64,000 nucleotides of DNA from Lycorma delicatula (lineage: Eukaryota; Arthropoda; Insecta; Hemiptera; Fulgoridae), in the NCBI RefSeq assembly GCF_047948215.1, contig NC_134461.1, positions 126,800,512 to 126,864,511 on the forward strand. Reading direction: 5' to 3'. This document shows, in pieces, positions 35,703-47,576 of this stretch (positions are counted from its first letter, which is position 1; each line of letters starts with the position of its first letter). A model generated the notes under the pieces. That model was not told where the DNA came from, ran no database searches, and was given only the letters and a program-made list of their open reading frames with translations. The position numbers and the translations under genes are program-made.

Positions 35703-36924
35703 CCCGGGTGATTCAAATGGGATTTCACAACTTTAAAATTTCATAAAAGTTTATTGAGATAAATTACAGATTCTGTTCAGGTCTCATTTCATAGAAAAAC
35801 ACATCAAGTTTTGACTCTAGTATATTAGTACTGAATTCGGCCACCAGAGCTGTTAAAAATGGATACATGTACTGATGCGGAACGTGGTCACTGTTAGCCG
35901 TCACCAACTGCAGTTCAGCGTAATTTTCGTTGAGTACGGTAGGGTCCTCCTAGTAGGCGTACAATTTACTCTTGGCACTAAACCTTCGTTGAGACGACTG
36001 GTTGTTCTGTTAAACATATAATATCACCAGGACGCCCACGCGTCCCTGAAGCTGCTGTGGAAAACTTGAAGAAATCTTTACACGTAGTCCGAAGAAACAT
36101 CTCGACGTGCGTCAGGTGAGACTTTCATTCCACAAACGACTTTTTGATGACAAAGTTGCTCGGCTGCAGTTTTGTGTGGAAATGATGGATAGAATTGCAG
36201 ACGATATATTTTTAGACAATGTAATTTTTAGTGATGAGTCAACGTTTCACATCAGTGGGAAGATGAACAGCCATAACTGCCGAATATGGGTAGCGAAAAC
36301 CATCATGAAACTTTGCAGCGCATTCGTGATAACCCTAAGGTCAATTTTTGTTTGTTCCCTAAGCAAATAAAGGCTGTTCGGCCCGTTTTCTTCCAGGAGG
36401 CAACCGTAAATTGTATCGTTTATTTGGACATGCTTCAAAATAATCTCATTTCTCAGTTAGACGATGATGACTAAGATAGACGCCATTATTATCAGTAAGA
36501 CGCGGCACCAACCTCAATATCGCCTAGAAGTCCGAAATTTTCTTGATACTCGATTCCCAGGTCGATGGATCGGTCGTGAACGGCCAATTGCATGACCACC
36601 TCGCTCCCCAGATTTGATCCCGCTAGATTTTTTCTTTGTGGGGTTTATATATCGTTTTGCCTAATGATCTTGTTAAGCTAAGACTTCGAATTAACGCCGC
36701 AGCTGCAGAGGTAACGTCCGACTTGTTGGCTATAGTCTGGATTGAAATCGACTTAAGGTGGGATCTATGCCGTATTACAAATGGAAGCCATATCGAACCA
36801 AAGTGAATGTTAGGTGACAAATGATGTGTTTTTTATGAAGTGAGACCTCAACCTAATCTGTAAGTTATTTCAATAAATTTTTGTATACTTTTAAAGTTGT
36901 GAAGTTCTTTTTGAATTACCCGAT
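35703..36924 (+). mobile_element. Tc1/mariner-superfamily element with both terminal inverted repeats
   Basis: Inverted repeats of 52 bp lie at 35705-35756 and 36871-36922, 42 of 52 positions matching (both begin cgggt.attcaaa and include ttcacaactttaaaa). A TA lies just outside each end, as expected. Inside, transposase blocks run left to right: SPGRPRVPEAAVENLKKSLH near 36030, LDNVIFSDESTFHISGK (first catalytic residue at 36233), VRPVFFQEATVNCIVYLDML near 36380, a garbled second motif, PRSPDLIP-like sequence near 36600, and INAAAAEVTSDLLAIVW with LRWDLCRITNGSHIEPK near 36690-36800. Many frameshifts. The protein resembles the 'Tc3-like' transposases common in ants and hemipterans. Confidence 0.85.
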
Positions 36925-37528
36925 ATAATGAATTGTACCATCTATTTATCTGATTAGTGTCAAAATGAGTTCTATCTTACAGCTGTACAACCTAACCTTA
37001 GAAAAGTAGGGAAAATGGACATTTAAAGAAAAAAAAAATGCGTACCGAAAGTTTATATTTAAAAGTGGAAATGTAGAACAATAAGATAGGATAATAATGG
37101 GGAGGTAGGGAAATGGCAAATAATAATGTTTCACATGTACGCTCGACTGAATTAGTTAAGCTCCCTTTATACATTAGACGGTACGGTCGGGTCAACCATC
37201 TCACTTGTATTGTTTGTTTTAACCAACTTATACAACCGAATTAGTTGTCCCTAAGTTAAGATAAGTTGACTCAATTTGAATTCCTCCCGCTATATAAATT
37301 ACAATGTAATTTCCATCCTATCCAAGATAAAAAAAACAAACATCAAACTTAATCAACAATAGTAACCCCCCCCCCCTACCTATTTCTCCTATTGTTGGGT
37401 AATGTAGTAGCGTTGTCGTATCGATCAGCCGGACTTCTCAGTTTATTAAAACATAAATGTGTTCAGATTGTGAAATTTATTTGAAAAGTTGTAGTTTTAA
37501 TGCGTTTTAAAATCGGAAAGTGATGGAA
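36925..37528. other. Intergenic DNA
   Basis: No gene recognised. A C tract of about 13 bases lies near 37366-37378. The plus-strand T run at 37529 belongs to the next element. Confidence 0.55.
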
Positions 37529-38291
37529 TTTTTTTTTTTTTTTTTTTTTGTCTTCAGTCATTTGCCTGGTTTGATGCAGCTCTCCAAGATTCCCTATCTA
37601 GTGCTAGTCGTTTCATTTCAGTATACCCTCTACATCCTACATCCCCAACAATTTGTTTTACATACTCCAAACGTGGCCTGCCTACACAATTTTTCCCTTC
37701 TACCTGTCCTTCCAATATTAAAGCGACTATTCCAGGATGCCTTAGTATGTGGCCTATAAGTCTCTCTTCTTTTAACTATATTTTTCCAAATGCTTCTTTC
37801 TTCATCTATTTGCCGCAATACCTCTTCATTTGTCACTTTATCCACCCATCTGATTTTTAACATTCTCCTATAGCACCGCATTTCAAAAGCTTCTAATCTT
37901 TTCTTCTCAGATACTCCGATTGTCCAAGTTTCACTTCCATATAAAGCGACACTCCAAACATACACTTTCAAAAATCTTTTCCTGACATTTAAATTAATTT
38001 TTGATGTAAACAAATTATATTTCTTACTGAAGGCTCGTTTAGCTTGTGCTATTCGGCATTTTATATCGCTCCTGCTTCGTCCATCTTTAGTAATTTTACT
38101 TCCCAAATAACAAAATTCTTCTACCTCCATAATCTTTTCTCCTCCTATTTTCACATTCAGCGGTCCATCTTTGTTATTTCTACTACATTTCATTACTTTT
38201 GTTTTGTTCTTGTTTATTTTCACGCGATAGTTCTTGCGTAGGACTTCATCTATGCCGTTCATTGTTTCTTCTAAATCCTTTTTAGGAATAA
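37529..38291 (-). mobile_element. LINE-1 copy, 5'-truncated
   Basis: A T tract (37529-37549) is the complement of the element's A tail, preceded on the minus strand by aaatgactgaagac. The minus-strand frame (to about 38290) starts in KKDLEETMNGIDEVLRKNYR and includes KIGGEKIMEVEEFCYLGSKI, RAFSKKYNLFTSKINLNVR and VYVWSVALYGSETWTIGVSE. These are the fingers-to-C-terminal parts that follow the catalytic motif in this LINE. A frameshift truncates the C-terminus near 37690. The first residues of the open frame (MIFIP) are flank. I found no clear target-site duplication. Confidence 0.88.
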
Positions 38292-38299
38292 ATATCATA

Positions 38300-39424
38300 A
38301 CGAAATTATTTTATAACTTCTGGAAAATTTATAAAACCTACACATTTTTATGGAATACATCAGTTCAATAAATAAATGTAAAGAAATAGACTTTCAAGAT
38401 TTATTAAAAATTAAAAAAAATTATAATAAATATCTGGATGATTGAATTTCTTACGATTTAATAACCTTTTATTTTTTTTTGGCACAAACTCTTCATTAAG
38501 AAGACTCAGTAACGACTTAAGGAGCATACGTTATGTAGAAATTAAATTGTATCAAAAGTATTTTGGTGTATAGGTTCGTCTACAATTTATCTTATCCGTG
38601 AAGTTGATTAGTTGAACTGACCGCATCGGAGGGTTGTGTGTAGACTCGACCAATCCAATTTCGTTATCTGACAGATTGATTCGTTTGACCAAGCAGTTTA
38701 AGTAATATATTGCAACCTTAAAAGCACTAATCTGGGCATGCGCACTTAATTCTAAACGCCGAATTTCCTTTCGGACTCATAATCTTCAGTACATTACTTT
38801 TAATATTGTAAATAGAACATAGAAATACTAAGTAATGTGTTATTGGATGCACGCAATAGTTAGATTTAAAATCCAACGAAAACTATTGTGCATAACAATA
38901 TAATAACAATAGTTATTGTTATAATAACAATAGTATTCGTTTGAATGGATTCTTAAGCTCAAACAATTACGGTTTATTTTAATAGAGAAAGTTTTATTTT
39001 AAATTTGTTAATTACTCCTCGATAATTTATTTATTTATTCTTGGTTGGTGATTAATTCACTTATAAGCTTGAAAATTGTGTGGGTGGAATTACGGAATGG
39101 AAATTTTATAGGATATGAAAAATGCTACATTTATAATATATATATATAATAATGTACAGAAATGTTTACAACAAATTACGTAATAATGAAATCATATATA
39201 TTAATCGTGCCACATAATTCTATCCGTTTGAGATAATGTTGCTCTAAAATTTATATACAATTCGTATTTTATCCAACGTAATAAAAGTTAATGTAATTTT
39301 ATCTATTCAGATATTACATGTCCTTGAATAAGTTCTATTCTCAATATAAAACCTTTGATAAAATAGTAAAAAGATATTTAATTTCCATTCCAAAATGGTG
39401 ATCTAATTTGCTACAATTCGTTTG
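38300..39424. other. AT-rich DNA with a SINE-2 body fragment
   Basis: 39040-39128 matches the body of the SINE-2 copy at 23745-23826 (aatggaaattttatagg, atgaaaaatgc) but stops before the tRNA-like head. 38880-38935 carries overlapping AT-rich inverted repeats of ataacaatag. No gene seen. Confidence 0.55.
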
Positions 39425-39429
39425 TCAAC

Positions 39430-40345
39430 CAGGACTAAGTTCCTCCCTATATAGGTCTTCAAAAACTGACGCAACCTTATGGAAAAATTAAAAAAGTTAC
39501 AATAGTTATTGAAAATGGCATCCATTATGCGATTCACGTATTTAATACGACGTTGCATGCTCTTAAACATATGTTATAACGTTTGTTGAGGAATTGCAGC
39601 GACACATCTTTCAATTTCGCTCTTGCAATTTGGGAAAGGTGTGAGGATGGCTTTTGTAAACAGCATCCTTAAGGTATCCTCACAAGAAAAAATCAAGAGG
39701 GGATAAATCAGGAGACCGAGGGGGCCACAACCGTTTCAAAATCACTGAACCAAGAAAACACAGATCTATGAACATAGTAATCCAATAAAGTCATAGTGTT
39801 GTTGGCTGTAGAATTATTTTGTTGAAACCTCTGTACTCTACCCGGTCTGCAGGTGTATTGTTATGTGTCTGTATGTAGCGCTCACTGTTCGCTACGCCGT
39901 GAAAGAAAGTCATGAAGATTCGCCTACTTGACATTGCACACCAAACACCCACTTTTTGTCTGTGCATCTGATGTGAATTTCCGTACACCAAATTTTGTGA
40001 ATTCACGTGTCCATCTAGATGGAATCATGCTCATCAGACCGAAACCAGTCGTCGAATTGTTTCCTGTCTGGCGTTACAGGTGACATGAACCGTTGACAGA
40101 AAGCTACACGATTTCCAGTGTTTGCAGGTAATAACTCGTGAACAACAAGAATTCTGTACGGACACATCTTTAAACAGTTGCGCGATGCCGTGTGAGCAGT
40201 ACCAACGGAGAGACCAGACTGGTTAAATAGGCGTCGTACAGACTTCTTGGAACTAACAGAATATGATACAACTTGCATGTCGATAAACTTTTCTGGTGTT
40301 AGCACTCTCGGTCGACTACTTTTGGCGGCATGTGTCGTCACATTC
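39430..40345 (-). pseudogene. Tc1/mariner-superfamily transposase
   Basis: On the minus strand the frame at 40341-40015 has an N-terminal helix-turn-helix segment (KKSVRRLFNQSGLSVGTAHT) and PYRILVVHELLPANTGNRV. It then enters the first catalytic region, which is out of frame. The next frame (40006-39791) has VNSQN-type sequence, KVGVWCAMSSRRIFMTFFHG and ANSERY. A third block near 39725-39690 reads PPRSPDLSPLDFFL followed by a stop where tryptophan is usual, then GYLKDAVYKSHPHTFPN. The tail IPQQTL.HMFKSMQRRIKYV lies near 39560. All domains are present in order but broken by frameshifts and stops. Same lineage as the 3.4-4.3 kb element. Terminal repeats not found. Confidence 0.8.
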
Positions 40346-40349
40346 TCTT

Positions 40350-42660
40350 GGAACTTGTTGGAACGCGAAAATGTTTTCGGGTTTCATACTGATATATAGT
40401 CCAGTTAGGTTAGACATTAATTATACGAGTTATTATTAGATATTTAAAAGGGATATTTACTTGTTTTTCTATTTTTTTATTCTGTTTACTATTTTTTTTT
40501 TTTTTTTTTTTTAAAGAAAAACTAACAATATTTTGAGATTAGAGATTACTTAGGTAAAAAATATTTCAAAGTAAGATTAGATCAGTCGTTTTACTATAAT
40601 GCAAATTATTACTCTTCGAACTCATCGACAAAGATATAACGCGATTAGTAGCATAAAATATTTCATTATTTTGAGAAAACTTGAAGTAAATTTATCTACT
40701 GATCAATTGTTTTGACCTAGACTGTCATTTTGTCTATGTGTCTGTCTGTCAGTTTGTCTTATCTGCGGTTTGTATAAACCGCAAGAGTGGTGACAACGCT
40801 AACACCAGGTCTTTGTAGATTCCATAGTAAGAGAATTACGTTTGCAAATCCGTGTTTTTAAATACAATTCTGTTTATTATTTCGTAGATTATACTGTTCA
40901 AACAAAAAAAATCCGTTGATCATAATTCAAGCATTTGACTTAGAGTTTTTACGTAAAGTTTTTATTGTTTAGATTATACGGTATGTTTTTATAAAGTAAT
41001 ATATTCGGAATAAGACTATGTTACTATTACGCTGCCTGATGATTGTTTTAATGATTCCATTAGCGATAGAGCCGTTATAAAAGTATATAATTAATATTTT
41101 GAATTTTTAAAGATAATTCCCTTCCAAATATTATGTTTTAATTATTTTATTTACTTAGTAATATTAAATTATAATTTAATATATAATTAAAATTTACCTA
41201 CTTTTAAATTAATACACTAGAATATGACGAATCTAGAATGATGAAATTTAGCTTCAAACCTATATTAAACGCATAAACTACAATCAGATACAGTACTAAA
41301 TTTTAATACTACGTATTAGACATAAAACCTGGAGAAAATTAAATCATTTAAATATCGAGATACAAAGGTTATTCGTATATTCATTTCATTTCCTATCGAG
41401 GAGAAGAAGGTAAAAAAGAAATGACGTGATTGGTTCATTATTATTATTATTATAGGAGTGGTCCCAGTTTTAGCAATTTTATTGGATTAGAAACCAATAG
41501 CGTTATCCAATAATGACGTCAACAATATAGTTGAGTAGAGAGGGTGTGTCCTGCTTCATACCTGCAAGTTTAAAATGTTATTTTAATATTTTTTTTTATA
41601 ATAAAATTTGTTTTAATAAAAATAAATAAATAAATATTACTTTTTATCAAACGTTTCGTATGACATTTTATTGTAACTTTGTTGTTTCGTCCTGATAATT
41701 CTAATCTAAAATTTTATTCCGTTGAATTATAGTTAACTGCTAAATTCTTTACTGTTCTTATTACTGAAATTGTATTGCTGATTTGATTCGTTGGGCGTTC
41801 ATTTTTCTAAAGTCTATTAGACCAGAATATAAAATCCTTTTTTTTCAAGGTTGTGCACGTACTCCCACATCATCTGTTTTCTTTTTTCTTCTCTTTAATC
41901 CCTCACTTCTTCCCCACGTCTACATGTCTACGGTAAATTACTTTTCTTAATTATTTTATCCGTCCTAGATACTGAATTACATTTAATGTTCATCCACCAT
42001 TGCAATTACACTAGTTATAACTAGCTCAATATACTGTGTGTTATTATACATATTATTGAACATACCAGAGTAGTATTAAAAAAAAAAAATTATGATATTA
42101 CGTAGATTTTTTAGTGCAGTATTATGTAACTAGGTCGTAGAAGGTCGTTGTTGTATTACTATTTTTTTTCTTCTTATTATTTTACGTTTTTTAATTTAAC
42201 TTACTTGTATGTATGTATACATCACATACTTGAACGTGATTTTACGATTTAATTTTTTTTTGTTTCGTAATAGGTAGAAAAAACTTAATGTTAACAGAAA
42301 GGTTAACGTTCTAATAATTATATAATTTTATCCAAACCAAATTTAGTTTAAACTATTTTACGTGATTTTTTTAATTTTTATTTAAATAGATTCTGTAGTT
42401 AACTTGTACTATAAATTTATAATAAACGGGATTAAATTCGTATTTTCTTTGTTCAAATTTTTTGTTTGTTTTAAATACCTTCTATTTTTTTTTTCTTTTA
42501 TTAATAAAGTTTAGTTAATTATTCTTAATACCACGAGAACTACTGTATGCTTTTTTTTATTTTTGTAAGCAATTATTGCGTTTTTTCGAAATATAATCTT
42601 ACTGTTTTTTTTTTTTTTTTTTTTTTGTTAAACGGTTTTAGATTAGAATAAAAAACAAAA
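40350..42660. other. AT-rich intergenic DNA
   Basis: No gene recognised. Contains the CRE/CCAAT cluster at 41422-41521 and long T tracts near 40490-40512 and 42607-42626. Confidence 0.55.
41422..41521. promoter_or_regulatory. Promoter-like CRE and CCAAT cluster
   Basis: Within 100 bp there are two CRE-like sites, tgacgtga at 41422 and the perfect palindrome tgacgtca at 41514. There are also four CCAAT motifs in either orientation: attgg at 41429 and 41481, ccaat at 41494 and 41507. CRE next to CCAAT is a known CREB/NF-Y promoter arrangement. No adjacent gene is recognisable, so function is inference. Confidence 0.35.
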
Positions 42661-42668
42661 AAAAAAAG

Positions 42669-44030
42669 CTGACAACACAGTTGTAGGGCAATTTCCTGTC
42701 ACGCGGCTAAAGCCGCGATCCGGGAAAATCCTACCATTGTGAGTTGGTCCTGATGCACAGAACACAACTGATGTTTTATACATACAACTAATTTAAAATA
42801 TTTTTTTTATCTTCAGTCATTTGACTGGCTTGATGCAGCTCTTCAAGATTCCCTATCTAGTGCCAGTCGTTTCATTTCGGTATACCCCCTACATCCTATA
42901 TCCCTAACAATTTGTTTTACATATTCCAAACATTGCCTGCGTACACAATTTATCTCTTCTCCAATATTAAAGCGACTATGCCAGGATGCCTTAATATGTG
43001 GACTATAAGTCTATCTCTTCTTTTAACTATATTTTTCCAAATGCTTCTTTCTTATCATTTTGCCGCAACACTTCTTCATTTGTCACTTTATCCACCTGAT
43101 TTTTAACATTCTCCTGTAGCACCGCATTTCAAAAGCTTCTAATCTTTTCTATTTTTATATTCAGTGGTCCATCTACATTATTTCTACTGTATTTCATTAC
43201 TTACGTTTTGTTCTTTTTTATTTTCATGCGGTAGTTCTTGCGTAGGACTTCATCCATGCCGTTCATTGTTTCTTGTATATCTATTTTACTCTCAACCAGA
43301 ATTACTATATCGTCAGAAAATCGTAGAATCTTTATCTTTTCACCTTGTTCTGTTACTTCGGATCTAAATTGTTCTTTAACATCATTAACTGTTAGTTCTA
43401 TGTATAGATTAAGAAGTAATATGTTCTTCAATTATTACTCTTGCTGTTTGGTTCTTGTAAATGTTAGCAATTGTTCTTCTGTCTGTGTACTTGAACCCTA
43501 ATATTTTTAAAATGCTGAACATTTTATTCCAGTCTACGTTATCGAATGCCTTTTCTAGGTCTGTAAATACCAAATATGTTGGTTTGTTTTTCTTTAATCT
43601 TCCTTCTACTATTAATCTGAGCGCTAAAATTGTTTCCCTTGTCCCTATACTTTTCCTGAAACCAAACTGATTTTCTCCTAACACTTCTTCCACTCTCGCA
43701 ATTCTTATGTACCGAATTCTAGTTAACATTTTTAATGCATGACTAGTTATACTAATTGTTCTTTATTCTTCACATTTATTAAAATAATTAACATTTTATT
43801 TAAATATAATATTTTTTCGTTTATTTAATTAAATGATTCTAACTAAAGCGCGCTTGCATATCGTATTTAATTCGCACGAGTGTGGCGATACTGGTGGCGA
43901 CGGTAGGCACTAACTAAATTAATGTAATTTCACAACTTGTATAGAAAAAATTTTGCTTGTTCGTATTTTTGTACTGGTGTACCCGGAACGCGGCCGGATT
44001 TATCCGCGTTCCGGGAAAGTCCTACAATTG
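42669..44030 (+). mobile_element. Hairpin-ended repeat B copy (B3), split by a LINE-1
   Basis: The two ends are inverted repeats of each other: gctgacaacacagttgtagg at 42669-42688 and, read in complement, ggtgacaacacaattgtagg at 44011-44030. Each end also folds on itself; the right one has a perfect 12-bp GC-rich stem (43982-43993 with 44004-44015). The inner part matches B2 (32456-32700), but the right half of B2 is missing here. The terminal arrangement suggests a non-autonomous DNA transposon; no transposase is present. Confidence 0.65.
42801..43778 (-). mobile_element. LINE-1 copy reaching into the reverse transcriptase domain
   Basis: Flanked by the 8-bp repeat ttaaaata (42793-42800 and 43779-43786). 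Removing the insert joins B3 into a sequence collinear with B2. On the minus strand it holds reverse transcriptase blocks absent from the other copies: GENQFGFRKSIGTRETILAL, YLVFTDLEKAFDNVDW and then KILRFSDDIVILVES. In the last, the catalytic FADD is changed to FSDD. The 3' part is damaged by deletions, and the tail is complementary to aaatgactgaagat near 42812-42825. It is the longest copy of this family here. Confidence 0.85.
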
Positions 44031-45299
44031 TGTTGTCACCTTTTTTATTTTAAATCTACTTAATAAATTATATTATTTTGTAAACTTCTTTACAAAGTTA
44101 AAAATTTCAATAATCCTTTGAGTAGTTTTATATTTAACATGTAACTACAAAAATCTTATGTATGTGAAATTCAGAAATATTACATTTATTTATTGGTTTA
44201 CGATAATTTTAAATTATATGAATGTAGGATTTATTTGAAAATATTTAAAATTTAATCTAAGAAAATATTTCATTTTTTATCAGTTTATTGTTTTCTTTTT
44301 AAATGTTATGTAATCGTTTATCTTACGGATTACGTCAAAAGGAAAACATAAAAAGGATTGTTATATTTTATAAGATTATTTTGATACTAGTAATTTAAAA
44401 ACTGAAATTATATAAAGAAAAGATAGCCAATTCTTTATTATTGTACATCTAACTTTGAGAATAGTAGTGTAGCATAGTGTTGTGTATATGTACTGTTTTA
44501 GTGTGAAATAGTGTAGTGATATTGACACTATGTAGTAACGTAGTGATTGCACGAAATGAAAGGTTTGATATAATCATATATAATCTTGATATTACTATAT
44601 AATCTTTACGTTGCATTGTATACTTTATAAATTTTTTGTACGTATGTGTGACTGTATACAATCCTGTGTATCTTCAGTATAAACATTATTTCATCCGTCG
44701 TTAACATTGAGTAGGCTTATTTTTGATTACAATATAAAACCTAGTTATTGATGATACACGGTTTTTTTTTCCAGAAAAAATATGTAGTCTATAGGATTAG
44801 TTAATGGTAGCAAGATAGTGTGGTTTGTAAGAAGGATTATCTTCTTTTTTGTTACATGTACATTACTATTAAGAAATTCGGTTTTATGTACTCGTACGTA
44901 TAGATAGGAATTAATTTTAATCATTATTACAAATGTCTTAACGGAATTCTACTGATGCTTCTATTTTGGTGTTGCAGCCAAAATTTACCTTGTATCTAAT
45001 TTTCTGCCCTTCTAGAAAAAAAGGGTCTACTCCATCTTGACATTCATAAAAAATATTTCTAAAAAAAAATTTGTTAATCTCCTACTGTTTTCTTTTTGAA
45101 AAAATAAATCAAGTAAAAGTTGATTAATTATTAGATTTCTTAAACATAATTGTGTCGTCCACTTTTCAAGGCAACTACACTTGTAAAAACAATTTTATGG
45201 TCTAGAGATTTTAGACTTGTAACAGATTTAAAAAAAAAAAACGATAATAAAAACGTATTCTACCTAACTTGTTTTATTTTGTACATAAACATACTTCCT
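44031..45299. other. AT-rich intergenic DNA
   Basis: No gene recognised; 44449-44661 is open on the minus strand, but its composition looks like chance. Confidence 0.55.
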
Positions 45300-45312
45300 G
45301 TATGTTTATGTA

Positions 45313-46083
45313 ATTATATAGTAATTCTAGCCGAGAGTAAAAAGGATTTAGAAGAAACAATGAACGGCATAGATGAAGTCCTACGCAAGAACTATCGCAT
45401 GAAAATAAACAAGAACAAAACAAAAATAATGAAATGTAGTAAAAATAACAAACATGGACCGCAGAATGTGAAAATAGGAGGAGAAAAGATTACGGAGGTA
45501 GAAGAATTTTGTTATTTGGGAAGTAGAATTACTAAAGATGGACGAAGCAGGAGCGATATAAAATGCCGAATAGCACAAGCTAAACGAGCCTTCAGTAAGA
45601 AATATAATTTGTTTACATCAAAAATTAATTTAAATGTCAGGAAAAGATTTTTGAAAGTGTATGTTTGGAGTGTCGCTTTATATGGAAGTGAAACTTGGAC
45701 GATCGGAGTATCTGAGAAGAAAAGATCAGAAGCTTTTGAAATGCGGTGCTATAGGAGAATGTTAAAAATCAGACGGGTGGATAAAGTGACAAATGAAGAG
45801 GTATTGCGGCAAATAGATGAAGAAAGAAGCATTTGGAAATATATAGTTAAAAGAAGAGACAGACTTGTAGGCTACATACTAAGGCATCCTGGAATAGTCG
45901 CTTTAATATTGGAAGGACAGGTAGAAAGGAAAAATTGTGTAGGCTGGCCACGTTTGGAATACGTAAAACAAATTGTTAGGGATGTAGGATGTAGAGGGTA
46001 TACTGAAATGAAACGACTAGCACTAGATAGGGAATCTTGGAGAGCTGCATAAAAACAGTCAAATGACTGAAGACAAAAAAAAA
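45313..46083 (+). mobile_element. LINE-1 copy, 5'-truncated, open reading frame intact
   Basis: Flanked by a perfect 13-bp target-site duplication, gtatgtttatgta (45300-45312 and 46084-46096), with an A tail at 46075-46083. The insert starts just inside the catalytic FADD block, reading IVILAESKKDLEETMNG. It stays open to a stop at 46052, with LRKNYRMKINKNKTKIMKCS, FCYLGSRITKDGRSRSDIKC, VYVWSVALYGSETWTIGVSE, RRMLKIRRVDKVTNEEVLRQ and the C-terminus LALDRESWRAA. An apparent 300-residue ORF starting at 45150 is a fusion: its first 55 or so residues are flanking DNA. Because the polymerase core is missing, it cannot act alone. Confidence 0.93.
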
Positions 46084-46096
46084 GTATGTTTATGTA

Positions 46097-47576
46097 CTAG
46101 AGGTTGTATTTAATAATTTACAACAAACCATTAGTATTTGCCCAAAGGGTAAAATTAAAATATATGAAAACTAAAAAAATATTTACTTCACATATATTTG
46201 CTTCTCTTAATTGTAATCTATTATCTTAAATTAATTTTTCAGAACTTTATCACAGCCGTTAGATGATAATCGGAAAACTTTCTTTGTATCCTACAAAAAA
46301 ATGTATGATTTTGTTGTGGTTGAACCATTATTTCGGTAAGGTTTTTCCCTTGGATTTTAGAATTGTATTCACGTAGCACTTTTGTACCTTTAAATCTTCT
46401 TTTCGGAGCTAGGAAATCGTATTTTAGCGGTCAGAAAATATGTCTTTATACATAGTTTCATATTCTATATCTCCATTCCGAAAAGCTGCTAGGAATTGAT
46501 ATAAAAATTTTTTATAAATATATCTTTTAAGATTTTATTTCTTAAAGTTCTCTGTAAAACCTCATTCAGTTGATTATTAATTATATCATATGTGCTTTTT
46601 AAATTATTTCTTTCAGATTGGATATCTTAGAACTTATAATAATTTTTTAAAAAATTCGATTATTCAAAAGATGTATTTTCTAAAATGTTGTTATATTTCA
46701 TAGGCTTTTTTTAAGAAATATATTGTTTTAGAAAACTAAAACACAGCTAGAAAAATAAAAAATTGGTAATTATTTAGAAAGATGACGCGTATTCGGAAAT
46801 CAATTATATTGACATATGTTGATATGTTTTAACCGCGTTGATTGTAAATATAGAATAAAGTGTCGCTTTATTATTTTAGTTTTTGACGTATAAAGATTTT
46901 GAAATAAAAAAAATTATTTATTCCCGTAGCGACGAAGGTAATGCTTTGAATTTTCATCGATACTCTTGTGTTTAGACATTTTCATTTCTGTTTAATTCGT
47001 ATCTAACTAATGTTTATTATTTATTCTTAAATATACTTCATTGGAATTTTGTCGACTGATTTCAGTTATTGGTAGATTGTAACGAAACGTTGAGGCAATT
47101 AAATGACTAATTAACTAACAACTTCAAGTGTAGTTTTAGAACCTTTCAATTGACTACTCTTTTGAAGATCTTCACGTAAGATCTTCACGTATTTAATATT
47201 GGCAGTCTATTACGTTTTGCGTGAACCTTGTTAACTGTTATTCTTACAACGCCTTCATCAAAACTGTATAATCCAGTAACTGGTTTTGAACGTTGTATAT
47301 ACTTTCTTGGTGTACGGAATGAGCACGATTGCGATTTATATTTAAGAATATCCTGCTTTTCTTTTCGATGATTTTCAACTTGTTATCTTGAAATCCCACA
47401 AGCTGCTTTTCTTCACATTTTTGAATGTGTATGTTCTATTGACATCTAATTTTTCTAAGTTTATAGTTTCATGATTAAATCGTATACATTATGAACTATT
47501 TCACGAGCTATATTTTTTGTTTGTTTTTTTTTTATTAACTATTGATTTAAATTCTGTCATTGCAAAAAATATCCCT
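46097..47576. other. AT-rich intergenic DNA
   Basis: No gene recognised. On the minus strand 47185-47360 is open and reads KPVTGLYSFDEGVVRITVNK in part, which looks protein-like but matches no family I know; chance is possible. Confidence 0.45.

Noticed and set aside
37140..38720. Two similar blocks flanking the 37.5 kb LINE as halves of one element
   Set aside because: Similarity by eye was too weak to align with confidence.
45150..45312. N-terminal part of a 300-residue protein gene
   Set aside because: A 13-bp target-site duplication ends at 45312; the upstream residues are chance-open flank.
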